Below are positions 1-8,667 of a DNA stretch of 64,000 bases, piece by piece. The position numbers and the translations under genes were made by a program. Where the stretch lies: positions 248,001-312,000 of the forward strand of contig NZ_JAFP01000001.1 of the NCBI RefSeq assembly GCF_000526195.1, given 5' to 3'. The DNA is from Hippea sp. KM1 (GTDB lineage Bacteria; Campylobacterota_A; Desulfurellia; Desulfurellales; Hippeaceae). Position 1 is the first letter of the stretch. Each line of letters opens with the position of its first letter. The notes below the pieces were generated by a model. That model saw nothing but the letters and a program-made list of their open reading frames with translations, had not been told where the DNA came from and did not search any database.

Positions 1-1
1 T

Positions 2-919
2 GAGGCGGAGTATGCAAAAAAAATAGCTCAAATTATAGGAAGCGAACATTATGAATATTTTTTTGATGCAAAAGATGTGTTAGATTTAATGGATGATTTG
101 GATTATTATTATAATGAGCCCTTTGGAGATGCCTCTGCTCTTCCAATGTTGCTTCTTAGTAGGACAACCAAGAAGAGGGTCACAGTTGCTTTAAGTGGTG
201 ATGGTGGAGATGAATTGTTTTTGGGATACGATAGGTACTTTTTTACAAAGAAGTATTATCTTCTGTTGAGACATATGCCTTTTAAGACGCTTATATCAAG
301 GATTTTTTCTATTTTACCAAATGACAAATTAGAAAAAATGGCATTGCCTGTAAAAAACCCCACATACGAAAACCTATATTCTGTTCTCTATTTTGCTATA
401 AAACCGTGGCAGTTAGACATGGTTTTTAATAAGGATATGTTAAATGGCCTTGATATTTCTTTTAAAGGCATATTGGAGTATAGTAACAATTTGAAAACAA
501 TTGATGATTTAAGCAGATTGGATTTTTATAGGTATTTACCCGATGATATACTCGTTAAGGTTGATAGGGCAACGATGGCCTATTCACTTGAGGCAAGGGT
601 GCCAATTCTTGATCATAGGATTGTAGAGATAGCGTATAAATTGCCTGAGCAGGTCAAGCTAACCAAAGGAAGAAAATCTATTTTAAGAAAAATTCTATAT
701 AAATACATCCCAAAGGATATTGTAGATAGACCCAAGCACGGATTTAGTGTTCCCCTTAAGATATGGTTTAGAAATGAACTTAAAGAGCTTTTGTTTGAAA
801 AAATAAAGTCTTTGGATGGCTCTATATTCAACAAAAAGAGCTTATTGAACTTATTTGAAAAACACCAAAGAGGATATAATTATGAATATCTATTCTGGAA
901 TTTGATGAGGGTTAAATGA
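2..919 (+). CDS. Asparagine synthase-like amidotransferase, C-terminal part (5' end outside window)
   Basis: The frame is open from base 2, so only the synthetase half of an AsnB-type enzyme is present; the N-terminal glutaminase domain must lie upstream. Visible family motifs are SGDGGDELFLGYDRY (AMP/aspartate site region) and VDRATMAYSLEARVPILDH. AsnB proteins transfer glutamine-derived ammonia to an adenylated carboxylate. In glycan clusters relatives amidate uronic acids, so the substrate may be a sugar carboxylate rather than aspartate (inference). The stop overlaps the next start by ATGA, so it is co-translated with the pgl genes. It is a paralogue of the complete AsnB at 3742-5553. Confidence 0.85.
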   Translation, partial: EAEYAKKIAQIIGSEHYEYFFDAKDVLDLMDDLDYYYNEPFGDASALPMLLLSRTTKKRVTVALSGDGGDELFLGYDRYFFTKKYYLLLRHMPFKTLISRIFSILPNDKLEKMALPVKNPTYENLYSVLYFAIKPWQLDMVFNKDMLNGLDISFKGILEYSNNLKTIDDLSRLDFYRYLPDDILVKVDRATMAYSLEARVPILDHRIVEIAYKLPEQVKLTKGRKSILRKILYKYIPKDIVDRPKHGFSVPLKIWFRNELKELLFEKIKSLDGSIFNKKSLLNLFEKHQRGYNYEYLFWNLMRVK

Positions 920-2052
920 GAAGGAGAATCTCCCTGTTTATATATTCTCTTTCGAGTGGTGGCGCTGAGCGTGTTGTGTCTATGCTGTTAAGGCATCTAA
1001 AAAATAAATATGACATAACTCTGGTCTTGATGAATAGTACTATATTCTATGAAATACCTAAGGATGTAAATATATTCTATTTGGAAGATTCCGATCCAAA
1101 TGAAAGTGGATTTAAAAAATTCATAAAACTGCCTTTTCTGGCATGGAAATACAGAAATTTTTTAAGAAAGAATAAGATCAAAATATCTTTGAGTTTTCTC
1201 TCAAGGCCTAATTACATAAATGCAATGGCGAAGTTGTTTGGAGGTAGAGCAAAAACGATAATTACCGAGAGGGCAACGCCCTCTTTACAATATGGATATG
1301 GAGACCTTTTGTCTGTTGTAAATAAGTTGCTTTTAAGATTGTATAACCTTGCTGATATGATAATATCAAATTCCAAGGGCAACGCTTATGATCTTAAAGA
1401 TATTTTTAATATAAAGGCAAACATAAAGACCATATATAATTTCATTGACAGCAAGGCCTTAAAAAGGGAATGCAACAAGTCAAAAAGTTCAAGTAAAGGG
1501 TTTATTTTTATAACGGTTGGTAGACTTGACAAAGGTAAAAACCATATCCTTCTGCTGAAGGCAATTGAGGGTTTAAATGCCAAGTTGTGGATAATTGGCG
1601 ATGGTGAACTTAAAGAGTTTCTAAATGATCAAATTAGTAAAATAGGCTTAGAAGAGAAGGTAAAACTCTTGGGAAGGCAAAAAAATCCGTTTGAGTTTTT
1701 AAAACAGGCCGACTGTTTTGTTTTTTCCTCAAATCATGAGGGCTTCCCCAACGCAATTTTAGAGGCCTTGGCTTGTGGTCTTCCTGTGATTTCAACAGAC
1801 TGCAGAAGTGGTCCCAGGGAAATACTTGCTCCTAACACAGATTTTAAGATGCAAGCAAAAGATGTGGAGTTAGCAGAATACGGAATACTTGTTCCTGTAA
1901 ATAATGCAGATAGAATGCAAAAGGCAATGGAGCTAATCATGAAGAACCATGATATAAGAGAAAAATACGCTCAAAAAGCAAAAAAAAGGGCGATGGATTT
2001 TGATATAGAAAAGATTATGGAGAAGTGGGAGAAGGTTTTGGAAAGTGCTTAA
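916..2052 (+). CDS. pglJ: PglJ-like GT4 glycosyltransferase
   Basis: GT-B fold, family 4 glycosyltransferase of 378 residues. The N-terminus (FIYSLSSGGAERVVSMLL) and the following stretch with ITLVLMN and KLPFLAWKY match my memory of Campylobacter PglJ closely. The C-terminal half has VGRLDKGKNH and the donor-binding EGFPNAILEALACGLPV segment. PglJ adds alpha-1,4-GalNAc to undecaprenyl-PP-linked GalNAc-bacillosamine on the cytoplasmic face of the membrane. It overlaps both neighbours (ATGA with the upstream gene, 8 nt with pglK), as in a tight operon. The exact sugar cannot be read from sequence; PglH is the nearest alternative. Confidence 0.82.
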   Translation: MRRRISLFIYSLSSGGAERVVSMLLRHLKNKYDITLVLMNSTIFYEIPKDVNIFYLEDSDPNESGFKKFIKLPFLAWKYRNFLRKNKIKISLSFLSRPNYINAMAKLFGGRAKTIITERATPSLQYGYGDLLSVVNKLLLRLYNLADMIISNSKGNAYDLKDIFNIKANIKTIYNFIDSKALKRECNKSKSSSKGFIFITVGRLDKGKNHILLLKAIEGLNAKLWIIGDGELKEFLNDQISKIGLEEKVKLLGRQKNPFEFLKQADCFVFSSNHEGFPNAILEALACGLPVISTDCRSGPREILAPNTDFKMQAKDVELAEYGILVPVNNADRMQKAMELIMKNHDIREKYAQKAKKRAMDFDIEKIMEKWEKVLESA

Positions 2053-3766
2053 TATATTTAAGAAATTAAGGGTTATATTGTCCAGACGAGATAAAGAATT
2101 TCTTGCATTCCTTTTGATGTTTTCTGTTGCTGTTTCTGCTGTTGAGGTTGTAGGGGTTGGCATAATTATGCCCTTTATAGGTGTTGCCACCAATTTTAAT
2201 AATATATTTTCGAATAAATACCTAAAAGGAGTATACAACATCTTTGGTTTTTCATCGCCTGTGAGTTTTGTTATAGCCTTTGGTTTATTTCTTGTATTTT
2301 TTTATATTTTTAGAAGCGTATTTAATCTGTTGTATTTTTACCTTCTAAGCAGGTTTTCTCAGGGTAGATATCACCTTATAGCGTATAAATTGTTTGAGAA
2401 GTATTTAGGCATGCATTATGTGGATTTTGTTAACAAAAACTCCTCTCATTTTATAAAAACTATAGTGAACGAGGCTCAAAACCTTGTTCAACTTATATCA
2501 AACATTCTATTCATGATGAGCGAAATATTCGTCGTTATCTTTATATACAGTATGTTGGTATATGTAAATTGGAAGATGACTTTACTATTAACAACTTTTC
2601 TTGGAATAAATGTATTTATTTTGAAAACCTTTGTATCAACCAAGATAAAAAAGGCAGGAGAGATAAGAAACGAGATGCAGCAAAGGTTTTATGAGATAAT
2701 GACCTCATCCTTTGGTAACTTTAAGATAATCAAGCTTAAAGGGAACGATAAAGATATATTGAAGAAATTCTCAGAGGCCAGTTATGGTTTTGCTAAGGTT
2801 AACATACTCAATCAGACATTGGTGCAGGTGCCAAGACTGTTCCTGGAGGCTATAGGTTTTGGTTTAATTTCACTCATAGTGGTGTATTTGGTGTATAAGT
2901 ACAAAAGTGATATAAAGGCTGCGTTGCCTATCCTGAGTATGTTTGTTTTGGGATTATACCGGTTGATGCCGAGTGTAAATAGAATTTATACCTCATACAA
3001 TCAGGTTTTATTCTATCTAAAATCTTTAGACATAACTCATGCTGATTTATTGTATGAGCCTGAGGCACTAAAGGATGAAAAGATAGAATTTGGAAGAGAA
3101 ATAAAGTTAAAGGATGTGTGGTTTGAATACCAAAAAAATAAGCCTGTATTAAAGGGTATAAACTTAACTATAAAGAAGGGTGAAAAAATAGGAGTAATGG
3201 GCAAAAGCGGAAGTGGCAAATCCACTTTAGTCGATCTAATTATAGGGCTTTACAAACCAGCAAAAGGAGAAATATTGGTTGATAATAGAAAATTGAGTGA
3301 GAAAAATGTTAAATCCTGGAGGAAAAAGATAGGTTACATCCCTCAAACTATATATCTATTTGATGGGACGGTAGCTGAGAATGTTGCCTTTGGAGAGGAG
3401 ATAGATGAGGAAAAAGTTAGAAAGGTCTTGGATATGGCCAATATTTTGGATTTTTTAGAGAAAAATCACAATGGTATATATACCAGAGTTGGGGAAAACG
3501 GAGTTATGCTTAGCGGAGGACAGAAACAAAGGGTTGCAATTGCAAGAGCTCTCTATGGTGATCCAGAAATATTGGTGTTGGATGAAGCAACGAGTTCTCT
3601 TGATTCCCAAACAGAGGCAAAGATTATGGATGAGATATACAGGATAGGCAAAAGCAAAACGATGATAATTGTCGCTCATAGAACTTCAACCCTGGATAGG
3701 TGCGATAGGATTGTGGAAGTTAGGAATGGAGAGATTAAAAGATGTGTGGAATTGCAGGCGGGGTGA
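2045..3766 (+). CDS. pglK: PglK-type lipid-linked oligosaccharide flippase (ABC transporter)
   Basis: A half-transporter of 573 residues with an N-terminal membrane domain of about six helices (roughly residues 20-310) followed by an ATPase domain. Visible are Walker A GKSGSGKST, a signature LSGGQKQR, Walker B ILVLDEATSSLD and the H-loop VAHRTST. Segments such as LYRLMPSVNRI and GYIPQTIYLFDGT resemble Campylobacter PglK. It would flip the undecaprenyl-PP glycan to the periplasm for PglB. It starts with GTG inside the end of pglJ and overlaps the following asnB by 25 nt. MsbA-like lipid exporters are the main alternative, but length, motifs and context favour PglK. Confidence 0.88.
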   Translation: MLNIFKKLRVILSRRDKEFLAFLLMFSVAVSAVEVVGVGIIMPFIGVATNFNNIFSNKYLKGVYNIFGFSSPVSFVIAFGLFLVFFYIFRSVFNLLYFYLLSRFSQGRYHLIAYKLFEKYLGMHYVDFVNKNSSHFIKTIVNEAQNLVQLISNILFMMSEIFVVIFIYSMLVYVNWKMTLLLTTFLGINVFILKTFVSTKIKKAGEIRNEMQQRFYEIMTSSFGNFKIIKLKGNDKDILKKFSEASYGFAKVNILNQTLVQVPRLFLEAIGFGLISLIVVYLVYKYKSDIKAALPILSMFVLGLYRLMPSVNRIYTSYNQVLFYLKSLDITHADLLYEPEALKDEKIEFGREIKLKDVWFEYQKNKPVLKGINLTIKKGEKIGVMGKSGSGKSTLVDLIIGLYKPAKGEILVDNRKLSEKNVKSWRKKIGYIPQTIYLFDGTVAENVAFGEEIDEEKVRKVLDMANILDFLEKNHNGIYTRVGENGVMLSGGQKQRVAIARALYGDPEILVLDEATSSLDSQTEAKIMDEIYRIGKSKTMIIVAHRTSTLDRCDRIVEVRNGEIKRCVELQAG

Positions 3767-5553
3767 ATATAAAAGCTGATTATAATTTTTTGCTGAACTC
3801 TTTAAAACACAGAGGGCCTGATGATTGGGGGAGATGGGAGAGTAAAAACCTATTTCTTTTTCACACAAGGCTTGCAATTCAAGATATTAAGCAGGGAAGG
3901 CAACCCTTTGAATATAAGGATTTTTTGATTGTTTTTAATGGGGAAATTTATAACCATTTAGAGTTGAGAAAACACTATTTGCAGGAATTCAAATTTAAGA
4001 CAAATTGCGATACAGAAACCCTGCTCTATCTATACATTAAATATAAAGAGAAAATGTTTGACAAGATTGATGGCATGTTTGCCTTCTGTATATTTGATAA
4101 AAAAGAAAACAAGCTGTTTTTAGCAAAAGATAGGGCGGGTAAAAAACCCCTTTTTTATTATAAAAAGGGCGATAAGCTCTTTTTTGCCAGTGAGCTTAAG
4201 GCTTTTGGGTTTTTGGAGGGTATTTATCCGAATGAAGAATCTATCTATACATATTTAAGGACTGGTTTTTTTCCTTTTGAGTATACACCGTTTAGAGATG
4301 TTAAAAAACTAAAGAACGGATCTTTTTTGATTTATGATCTTAGCGATAACACTATAAAAACAAAGAGATATTTTGATATTGAGAAATATTACAGACAAGA
4401 TAGGCTTAATAAAAAGGAAGATGAAATCTTGGAGGCTTTGGATGAAAAATTGACAGAAAGCATAAGAGATAGGATGCTTGCGTCGGATCTTGAGGTTGGA
4501 GCGTTTTTAAGTGGGGGCATAGACAGCTCTTTGGTTGTTGCAATAGCTTCTGAGTTTACAAAGAGGTTAAAGACCTTTACTGTAAAATTCGAAGGGGCTT
4601 ACGATGAATCCAATCTTGCTAAATTGACTTCACAGATGTACTCAACCGACCATACAGAGATTGAAATCACAATGGATCTAAAAAACGATATAGAGAAGAT
4701 TCTATCCAATTACGGAATGCCTTTTATGGATTCATCGGCTATACCGAGTTATTATGTAAGTAGAGAGGCAAAAAAACACATCACGGTTGTTTTAAACGGG
4801 GATGGAGCAGATGAGTTGTTTGGGGGATATAGGCGTTATGTTCCTATTGCAAATAGGTTGCTGAGGCGTTTTAAAAGATTGGCTTTTTTATTTAGAATGC
4901 TCCCTCCGCCAAAAGAAAAGCAGTCGCATTACAATTACCTGTATAGGTTGGCAAGCATGTCTAACAAGGAAGGGCTTGATCTTTATTTATCGGCAACCAC
5001 GGATGTATTTGAGGATGTGTATGAGTTTAAAGACGCATTTCAACTTAACAGACTTAATGGGTTTGTTAAAAAAGTGCTCAATGATAACATGCTAACGGAT
5101 CTATCCAAGTTTCTATATTTGGATTTTGAGCTTATACTATTTTCGGATCTGTTGATTAAAATGGACATTGCGACGATGGCCAACTCTTTGGAGGCAAGAA
5201 GCCCTTTTCTTGGCAAAGGCATATTGGAGTTTGCTCCTTTGTTGGAGGACAACCTGAAAGTCAGAGGGGCAACCACGAAATATATTTTAAGGAGATTAGC
5301 AGAAAAATACCTTCACAAGAAATTGATTAAACAGCCAAAAAGGGGATTTGAGGTTCCTCTAAAAAAATGGGTGAATAGTGAACTTAAAGAGGCTATTTTT
5401 GATTATTTGCAAAAAGGATGCTATTCGGAGAATTTCATAAATAGGAGCTTTATCGATAGATTGCTGGAGAACAGGATAAGGGTCTCAGAGGAAAAAAGAG
5501 CCAAGATGTTGTGGTCTATGTTTTGCCTTGAGGTATGGAAGAATAATTTATGA
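3742..5553 (+). CDS. asnB: Asparagine synthetase B-like glutamine amidotransferase
   Basis: A full-length AsnB of 603 residues. It begins MCGIAGG, so Cys2 becomes the N-terminal nucleophile of the class II glutaminase, which is followed by NGEIYNH. The synthetase domain carries the PP-loop FLSGGIDSS, then NGDGADELFGGYRRY and MDIATMANSLEARSPFL. The start lies inside pglK and the stop overlaps pglA by ATGA. It could supply asparagine, but the position between pglK and pglA and the second copy upstream make amidation of a sugar carboxylate a reasonable alternative (inference). Confidence 0.88.
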   Translation: MCGIAGGVNIKADYNFLLNSLKHRGPDDWGRWESKNLFLFHTRLAIQDIKQGRQPFEYKDFLIVFNGEIYNHLELRKHYLQEFKFKTNCDTETLLYLYIKYKEKMFDKIDGMFAFCIFDKKENKLFLAKDRAGKKPLFYYKKGDKLFFASELKAFGFLEGIYPNEESIYTYLRTGFFPFEYTPFRDVKKLKNGSFLIYDLSDNTIKTKRYFDIEKYYRQDRLNKKEDEILEALDEKLTESIRDRMLASDLEVGAFLSGGIDSSLVVAIASEFTKRLKTFTVKFEGAYDESNLAKLTSQMYSTDHTEIEITMDLKNDIEKILSNYGMPFMDSSAIPSYYVSREAKKHITVVLNGDGADELFGGYRRYVPIANRLLRRFKRLAFLFRMLPPPKEKQSHYNYLYRLASMSNKEGLDLYLSATTDVFEDVYEFKDAFQLNRLNGFVKKVLNDNMLTDLSKFLYLDFELILFSDLLIKMDIATMANSLEARSPFLGKGILEFAPLLEDNLKVRGATTKYILRRLAEKYLHKKLIKQPKRGFEVPLKKWVNSELKEAIFDYLQKGCYSENFINRSFIDRLLENRIRVSEEKRAKMLWSMFCLEVWKNNL

Positions 5554-6650
5554 AAATAGCCTTTCTGTCGCATTTAGATTTGAATCTATATCTTTTTAGA
5601 CTGCCCATTATGAAGGAGTTGGTTAAAAAGGGGCATAGGGTTTATGCAATAGCGCCAAAGGGTGAGTTTTTGGAAAAATTCTTAGAATGCGGCATTACAC
5701 CTGTAAATTATGAGATAGAAAGGCAGAGTCTGAATCCTTTTAAAGAGTTGAAGACCCTAAAGCTCATTAGAAGCATAGTTCATGATATTTCGCCCGATAT
5801 ACTGCACACTTTTATGCATAAACCAAACATATACGGGAATCTCACGGGTGCTAAGAATATAGTTAACACTATCACAGGTTTGGGGAGTTTTTTTATTCAT
5901 GATGACATCAAGTCTGTTGGTGTGAGGGTATTGATAGAGGCGCTGTATAAATGCACCTCAAGCAGGACAAAAAGGATTGTCTTTCAAAATAGAGACGATT
6001 TGGATCACTTTGTTAATAAGGGTATAATACCAGAAGAGAAAGCTGTTTTGATAAAAGGGAGCGGAATAGATACAAAAGCCTTCGAGCCCATGCCAAAAAA
6101 CAAAAAATTAATAAAGGAATTGGGGTTGGGCGATAAACCTGTTGTTCTAATGGTTGCAAGGGTTATTAGAGATAAAGGCGTTGAAGAGTATATAAAAGCT
6201 GCCGAGTTGTTGAAAGATAGGGCTTACTTTCTATATGCAGGAGAAATAGACAGGGGCAACAAGAATGCGTTTATACCAGGCTGGAAAAATATTAATTACT
6301 TAGGCTTTAGAAGTGATATAAAAGAGCTTCTGTCAATTTGCGATATATTCGTTCTGCCCAGCTATAGAGAGGGCATCCCAAGAACTTTATTAGAGGCAGC
6401 GTCAATGGAAAAGCCCATTGTCACCACAGACACGGTTGGTTGCAAGGAGGTTGTGGATAATGGCGTAAATGGCTTTTTAGTGCCTGTTAAGGATAGCAAG
6501 GCACTGGCTGAAAAAATTGAATTTCTAATAGATAATCCTGAAATTAGGAAAGAGTTTGGCAAAAGAGGGAGAGAAAAGGTATTGAAAGAGTTTGATGTTA
6601 AGATCGTTGTTGAGCAATATTTGAGATTGTATAATGAAATTTTGGATTAA
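5550..6650 (+). CDS. pglA: PglA-like GT4 glycosyltransferase
   Basis: 366 residues, GT-B fold. [20 protein letters not shown] at the N-terminus, then [23 protein letters not shown] and [20 protein letters not shown], parallel Campylobacter PglA as I recall it. PglA adds the first alpha-1,3-GalNAc to undecaprenyl-PP-bacillosamine. The family's catalytic EX7E region is present near residues 273-281. It sits directly before pglC, which makes its acceptor, 3 nt apart. The donor sugar is inferred from the family, not seen. Confidence 0.85.
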   Translation: MKIAFLSHLDLNLYLFRLPIMKELVKKGHRVYAIAPKGEFLEKFLECGITPVNYEIERQSLNPFKELKTLKLIRSIVHDISPDILHTFMHKPNIYGNLTGAKNIVNTITGLGSFFIHDDIKSVGVRVLIEALYKCTSSRTKRIVFQNRDDLDHFVNKGIIPEEKAVLIKGSGIDTKAFEPMPKNKKLIKELGLGDKPVVLMVARVIRDKGVEEYIKAAELLKDRAYFLYAGEIDRGNKNAFIPGWKNINYLGFRSDIKELLSICDIFVLPSYREGIPRTLLEAASMEKPIVTTDTVGCKEVVDNGVNGFLVPVKDSKALAEKIEFLIDNPEIRKEFGKRGREKVLKEFDVKIVVEQYLRLYNEILD

Positions 6651-6652
6651 CT

Positions 6653-7258
6653 ATGTATAAAAATTTTTTCAAACCGCTGTTGGATAAGGTTTTGGCTTTG
6701 ATTGGTATAACTATATTTTCCCCTGTAATGCTATGCGTTGTCGTTTCGATTTATATATGGGATGGAAGGCCGATATTGTTTATTCAGGAAAGGCCTGGGT
6801 ATAAAGAGAAGGTATTCAAGATTTATAAGTTTCGCACAATGACGAACGAAAGAGATGAAAATGGCAATTTGCTTCCCGATGAGAAGAGGCTAAAAGGTGT
6901 TGGTAGGATTATAAGGAGCTTGAGTTTGGATGAGCTGCCGCAGTTGTTTAATGTCTTGAAGGGTGATATGAGTTTTGTTGGACCTCGACCTTTGCTCGTT
7001 GAGTATTTACCTTTATATAACGAAAGACAAAGAAAAAGGCATGATGTAAAACCGGGTATTACCGGTCTTGCTCAGGTTATGGGAAGAAACGCATTGAGCT
7101 GGAAAGAAAAGTTTGAATACGATGTTTACTATGTTGAAAACCTCTCTTTTTGGCTTGACTTAAAAATTATATTGCTGACAATATGGAAAGTACTGAAAAG
7201 AGAAGGTATTTCTCAAAAGGGCAGAGCCACTATGGAGAAGTTCAATGGGAGGAATTGA
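6653..7258 (+). CDS. pglC: PglC-like phosphoglycosyl transferase
   Basis: A 201-residue monotopic phosphoglycosyl transferase. One N-terminal re-entrant membrane segment (residues about 12-35) precedes IYKFRTM, the catalytic Asp-Glu dyad in [22 protein letters not shown] and [10 protein letters not shown]. PglC transfers phospho-bacillosamine from the UDP-sugar to undecaprenyl phosphate, the first membrane step of the N-glycan. In Campylobacter pglD follows; here the stop is directly abutted by an antitoxin-like gene, with only a pglD stub further on. That marks the 3' end of pglC as an insertion or rearrangement boundary. Confidence 0.92.
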   Translation: MYKNFFKPLLDKVLALIGITIFSPVMLCVVVSIYIWDGRPILFIQERPGYKEKVFKIYKFRTMTNERDENGNLLPDEKRLKGVGRIIRSLSLDELPQLFNVLKGDMSFVGPRPLLVEYLPLYNERQRKRHDVKPGITGLAQVMGRNALSWKEKFEYDVYYVENLSFWLDLKIILLTIWKVLKREGISQKGRATMEKFNGRN

Positions 7259-7516
7259 ATGATAGTTATTGAGAAGGGAGCTAAGGTGTTCAAGGTGGAT
7301 GATGAGCTGTTTGATGATGTAAAGGAGTTTTTGCACGATTTGGCCAAAAAAAGGAATAAATCCTTTAGCTACTTTGATGAGTTGGGGGATTTGATTGTAG
7401 TGAAAGGAAATGAAGAATTTGTAATACCGATGGATGAGGATGTGAAGGCTATATCAGAGGCTGAAAGAGAAGATTTTTTGGATGAAGAGGAAGTGAAAAA
7501 GATACTGGATGTATAG
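7259..7516 (+). CDS. Small acidic antitoxin-like protein
   Basis: 85 residues, strongly acidic, with a short N-terminal strand (MIVIEKGAKVFKV), a middle strand (DLIVVKGNEEFVIPM) and a C-terminal charged helix. It starts on the base after the pglC stop with a GGGAGGA Shine-Dalgarno inside pglC. I do not recognise a named family. The size, charge and an 8-nt overlap with a RelE-like toxin remnant are typical of the antitoxin in a type II toxin-antitoxin pair. If so, it is an orphan antitoxin. Confidence 0.5.
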   Translation: MIVIEKGAKVFKVDDELFDDVKEFLHDLAKKRNKSFSYFDELGDLIVVKGNEEFVIPMDEDVKAISEAEREDFLDEEEVKKILDV

Positions 7517-7619
7517 TGTAAAATACAGTAAACAAGTAGTGAAGTTTTTGCAAAAGCAGGATATAGGAATAAGAGTTAAGGTTATAAAGGCGAGTAGTAG
7601 GGGTGATGTTTATAAATGA
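7509..7619 (+). pseudogene. RelE/ParE-type toxin remnant (internal deletion)
   Basis: A 36-codon frame starting at an ATG overlapping the antitoxin-like gene by 8 nt. The N-terminus (MYSVKYSKQVVKFLQKQD) looks like the first helix of RelE-type toxins and the C-terminus (KASSRGDVYK) like their conserved last strand. Intact members are about 85-95 residues, so roughly 50 central residues, including the core sheet, appear to be missing. It is probably inactive. A naturally short unrelated peptide cannot be excluded. Confidence 0.55.
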
Positions 7620-7720
7620 TAGAAGGCAGTAAAATTTTATACATCTATGGAGCAAGTGGGCATGGTAAAGTTGTATGTAAAAGAGATGAAAGTGAAAAAG
7701 GGAGTAGGTTAAGGCTTTGA
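7616..7720 (+). pseudogene. pglD: PglD N-terminal remnant (sugar N-acetyltransferase)
   Basis: A 34-codon frame encoding MIEGSKILYIYGASGHGKVV and then 14 unrelated residues to a TGA. The Rossmann-like segment KILYIYGASGHGKVV is characteristic of PglD/NeuD family N-termini (Campylobacter PglD has a very similar IYIYGASGHG). The left-handed beta-helix acetyltransferase domain, about 170 residues, is absent. It lies between pglC and pglE, where pglD belongs. Its stop overlaps the ATG of the ATP-grasp gene (TGATG). The simplest reading is that pglD was replaced, leaving its first 20 or so codons. Confidence 0.75.
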
Positions 7721-8667
7721 TGAAGGAAATTAATGTTTTGATTACAAGTGCTGGAAGAAGGGTTAGTCTGGTAAGAAACTTTCAAAAATACGCTAAGGTA
7801 TATACATGTGATATGAATCCAGAAATGAGTGCAGCTTGCCAGGTTAGCGACGGGTATTTTAGGGTGCCAAAAGTAAATGATAAAAATTATATTGAGATAT
7901 TGTTGGATTATTGTTTGAAAAATAACATAAATATAGTAATTCCGACAATTGATCCAGAATTAATTATTTTATCAAAAGCTAAAACAGATTTTAAAAAAAA
8001 CAATATACTGATAGCTATCTCATCTCTAAATATATGCGAGATGTTTTACTCAAAAAGAAAAACAGAATATTTTTTCAAAAAAATCAAACTAAAAACACCT
8101 CGGGTAATCGATAATTTGAAGGATGCTACTTATCCTTTATTTGCGAAACTTGAAAATTCTTCTTCCTCAGTAGGGGCAACAAAAGTTGAGAGCTATGAAG
8201 AGGCTATAATATTAAAGAAAAAGAACCCCTTATATGTTTTTCAGGAATATATAGAGGGGGAAGAATATACTGTTGATGTATTTGTTAATAGAGAAGGTAA
8301 GGTAATTTCTATAGTTCCAAGACTGAGAATAGAAGTAAGGTCGGGAGAAGTTAGCAAGGGAAAAACAGTAAAGGATGCTCATATTATCGGACAAATTAAA
8401 AAGCTCTTTAAACACTTAAACGGAGTATACGGGGCTATAACTGTGCAGTTGTTTAAAAAAGAGGGTGAGCTATTTTTTATAGAAATCAACCCTAGGTTTG
8501 GAGGCGGTTATCCGCTTTCATATTTGGCAGGATCGGATTTTGCGAAATACCTTATAAAAGATTATTTGGGTGAGAATTTGGAATATTCAGAGAATTGGAA
8601 AAATAACCTAATAATGCTCCGCTATGATGCAGAGGTATTAGTTGATGGTGGTGGTATTCGATCTTGA
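7720..8667 (+). CDS. ATP-grasp ligase in the pglD position
   Basis: 315 residues when started at ATG 7720 (a TTG 3 nt upstream is less likely). It has an N-terminal nucleotide-binding-like fold (VLITSAGRRVSLV), the ATP-binding Lys in PLFAKLENSSSSVGATK (about residue 143), the QEYIEGEEYTVDV strand and the metal-binding EINPRFGG near residue 255. ATP-grasp enzymes form amide or ester bonds through an acyl-phosphate. Neisseria PglB2 uses an ATP-grasp domain where PglB uses an acetyltransferase, giving a glyceramido-bacillosamine. By position this protein could do the same to UDP-4-amino-sugar (inference). The gene is visibly more AT-rich than pglE and pglF. Confidence 0.75.
   Translation: MKEINVLITSAGRRVSLVRNFQKYAKVYTCDMNPEMSAACQVSDGYFRVPKVNDKNYIEILLDYCLKNNINIVIPTIDPELIILSKAKTDFKKNNILIAISSLNICEMFYSKRKTEYFFKKIKLKTPRVIDNLKDATYPLFAKLENSSSSVGATKVESYEEAIILKKKNPLYVFQEYIEGEEYTVDVFVNREGKVISIVPRLRIEVRSGEVSKGKTVKDAHIIGQIKKLFKHLNGVYGAITVQLFKKEGELFFIEINPRFGGGYPLSYLAGSDFAKYLIKDYLGENLEYSENWKNNLIMLRYDAEVLVDGGGIRS

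Noticed and set aside
3742-3766. Possible frameshift joining pglK and asnB
   Set aside because: The overlap is a normal translational coupling: asnB begins with ATG-TGT, giving the required Cys2, and pglK has a typical C-terminal length.
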